The notes under the pieces were generated by a model. It saw only the letters and a program-made list of their open reading frames with translations, was not told the DNA's origin and did no database searches. DNA of 13,283 bases from Opitutus sp. GAS368 (lineage in GTDB: Bacteria; Verrucomicrobiota; Verrucomicrobiia; Opitutales; Opitutaceae): assembly GCA_945862035.1 (NCBI GenBank), contig CAMAXB010000050.1, positions 1-13,283 of the forward strand. Direction: 5' to 3'. The position numbers were made by a program, and so were the translations under genes. This document shows positions 12,622 through 13,283 of this stretch, one piece after another (position 1 is the stretch's first letter; the number at the start of each line of letters is the position of its first letter).

Positions 12622-13056
12622 CTAGCGCCGCAGGTGGAGAAATTCTAGCCCGGCGAAGGTGGAAAAATCCGCGTCGAAGGAAACGACGCGGGCGCTGGCG
12701 GAGGAGGCGAGGGCCGCGATCCAGGCGTCGGTCCAACGGTGGGCGGGAAAGCCCGGGACGCGGCTCCAGAGCTCGAAGCGATTTTCGGCCGCGAGGGAAT
12801 CGTCGATGAATACGACCTCGGGCAGGATGGCGAAGGCACGGTAGGCATCCCATGCCTCGGCGGAGGTGAAGGCCGCGCCGTGCATCACCTGCGGGTTGGT
12901 GAGTAGGCGGAGCAGGCCCAGCATGGTCACGCGGCCAAAGCCGATGTCGGGAGCCGCGTCGTTTTCCCAGTAGCGGCGGGCGCGGGCGTGGTGCGCGTGG
13001 TCGGGGTCGATGAGCGCGAGCCAGAGATTGAGATCGGGGACGTCAATCGCCGCCAT
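12622..13056 (-). CDS. vapC: VapC-type PIN-domain toxin
   Basis: A 144-residue PIN-domain protein, the likely RNase toxin of a type II toxin-antitoxin pair. The first acidic residue is in DVPDLNLWLAL (D5/D8); the last ones are D110 in RWTDAWIAALA and D128/D130 in SFDADF. The middle segment FGRVTMLGLLRLLTNP (41-56) matches a common VapC subfamily. The usual central Glu position is non-acidic here (T/M); I recall a Gln there in relatives (RVTQLGFLRLLTN), so this may be a subfamily trait. I chose the ATG at 13056 because GAGG sits 6 nt upstream; an ATG at 13062 has no spacing for it. The start lies inside the antitoxin gene, overlapping by 14 bp, typical of translational coupling. VapC toxins cleave tRNA or rRNA; the target here is unknown. 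Confidence 0.88.
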   Translation of the reverse strand: MAAIDVPDLNLWLALIDPDHAHHARARRYWENDAAPDIGFGRVTMLGLLRLLTNPQVMHGAAFTSAEAWDAYRAFAILPEVVFIDDSLAAENRFELWSRVPGFPAHRWTDAWIAALASSASARVVSFDADFSTFAGLEFLHLRR

Positions 13057-13283
13057 GGGCATCCTCGGCGACGAGCAGGGCGTCGATGTCTCGGTTGGAC
13101 AGAGCCGGGTGAGGCACCCCGGTGGCCTTGCGGATCACGGGCAACGGACTGCGGGGTCGGGCTTCGACCCGGGCGGCGGCGCTTTGGGCAAGGCCGGCCT
13201 GGAGGGTTTCGGCGACGAAGTCCTTCAGTAGCATCCCGCGCAGCGCGGACCGTGCCTTGTGCTCCCGACAGAGCGGATCGGGC
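13043..13283 (-). CDS. vapB: VapB-type antitoxin, N-terminus beyond window end
   Basis: The minus-strand frame is open to the window edge and ends at TGA 13043-13045. The visible 79 residues read PDPLCREHKARSALRG, then MLLKDFVAETLQAGLAQ, and finish RSPLPVIRKATG, PALSNRDIDALLVAEDAHGGD. The first part resembles the ribbon-helix-helix second helix region (LKARAALEGRSLKDLVAELLRAGL in typical relatives); the tail is the part that wraps the toxin. An internal ATG at 13234 would delete the DNA-binding segment, so the true start is probably upstream of the window. It precedes and overlaps vapC, the usual antitoxin-first order, and likely autoregulates the pair with VapC. Confidence 0.8.
   Translation of the reverse strand, partial: PDPLCREHKARSALRGMLLKDFVAETLQAGLAQSAAARVEARPRSPLPVIRKATGVPHPALSNRDIDALLVAEDAHGGD
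13063..13066 (-). promoter_or_regulatory. Shine-Dalgarno GAGG for vapC, inside vapB
   Basis: GAGG lies 6 nt before the ATG at 13056 on the minus strand, within the antitoxin coding sequence. It is the only convincing Shine-Dalgarno I see at any start in the window, and it decides the vapC start. Confidence 0.6.

Noticed and set aside
13043..13234. 63-aa antitoxin starting at ATG 13234
   Set aside because: The frame continues to the window edge with VapB-like sequence, so this start would remove the DNA-binding segment.
1..13283. tRNA, rRNA, integrase or insertion sequence
   Set aside because: I saw no cloverleaf with CCA-type ends, no rRNA-like stretch, and no transposase or integrase motif on either strand.

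Overview
The window is a GC-rich bacterial chromosome segment. Its mix of genes suggests a Verrucomicrobiota bacterium, probably of the Opitutaceae type: a Tat-exported sugar isomerase, a heparinase II/III-family lyase, a short RNA polymerase omega subunit, a RapA homologue and an RRM protein, with intergenic DNA rich in short repeats. This placement rests on gene content and recall, not on a search. Almost no gene has a Shine-Dalgarno sequence.

Left part (1-4880), carbohydrate and sugar-acid use. The C-terminus of a glucarate dehydratase (1-171, +) faces a convergent GntP-family sugar-acid permease (356-1747, -). Divergent from the permease is a likely two-gene operon (2086-4880, +): a Tat-exported xylose-isomerase-like TIM-barrel protein, then a secreted heparinase II/III-family lyase 8 bp downstream. 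A perfect 16-bp palindrome, probably an operator, and two leader hairpins precede the operon. Together this looks like a locus for acidic polysaccharide or uronate/aldarate use.

Middle part (4937-11576), RNA metabolism and transcription. It holds a DEAD-box RNA helicase (-), a 74-aa unknown protein, a glycine-rich RRM RNA-binding protein with a textbook terminator, rpoZ (omega) and rapA (the Swi2/Snf2 ATPase that recycles RNA polymerase).

Right part (11577-13283), accessory. It holds a YhbQ-like GIY-YIG protein (+) and a convergent vapBC-type toxin-antitoxin pair (-); the antitoxin is cut by the window edge.

The most unusual content is intergenic. Many gaps hold degenerate arrays with a strict 7-bp period, each with its own word. 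The largest is 25 units (6765-6939). Several begin within a few bases of a stop codon and are purine-rich in the sense of the gene they follow. Some words recur at distant loci in either orientation, and some arrays abut GC-rich hairpins, with two inverted copies of one composite unit 5.9 kb apart. A nested inverted repeat (11632-11707) and a perfect 39-bp palindrome (11930-11968) lie between rapA and the GIY-YIG gene.
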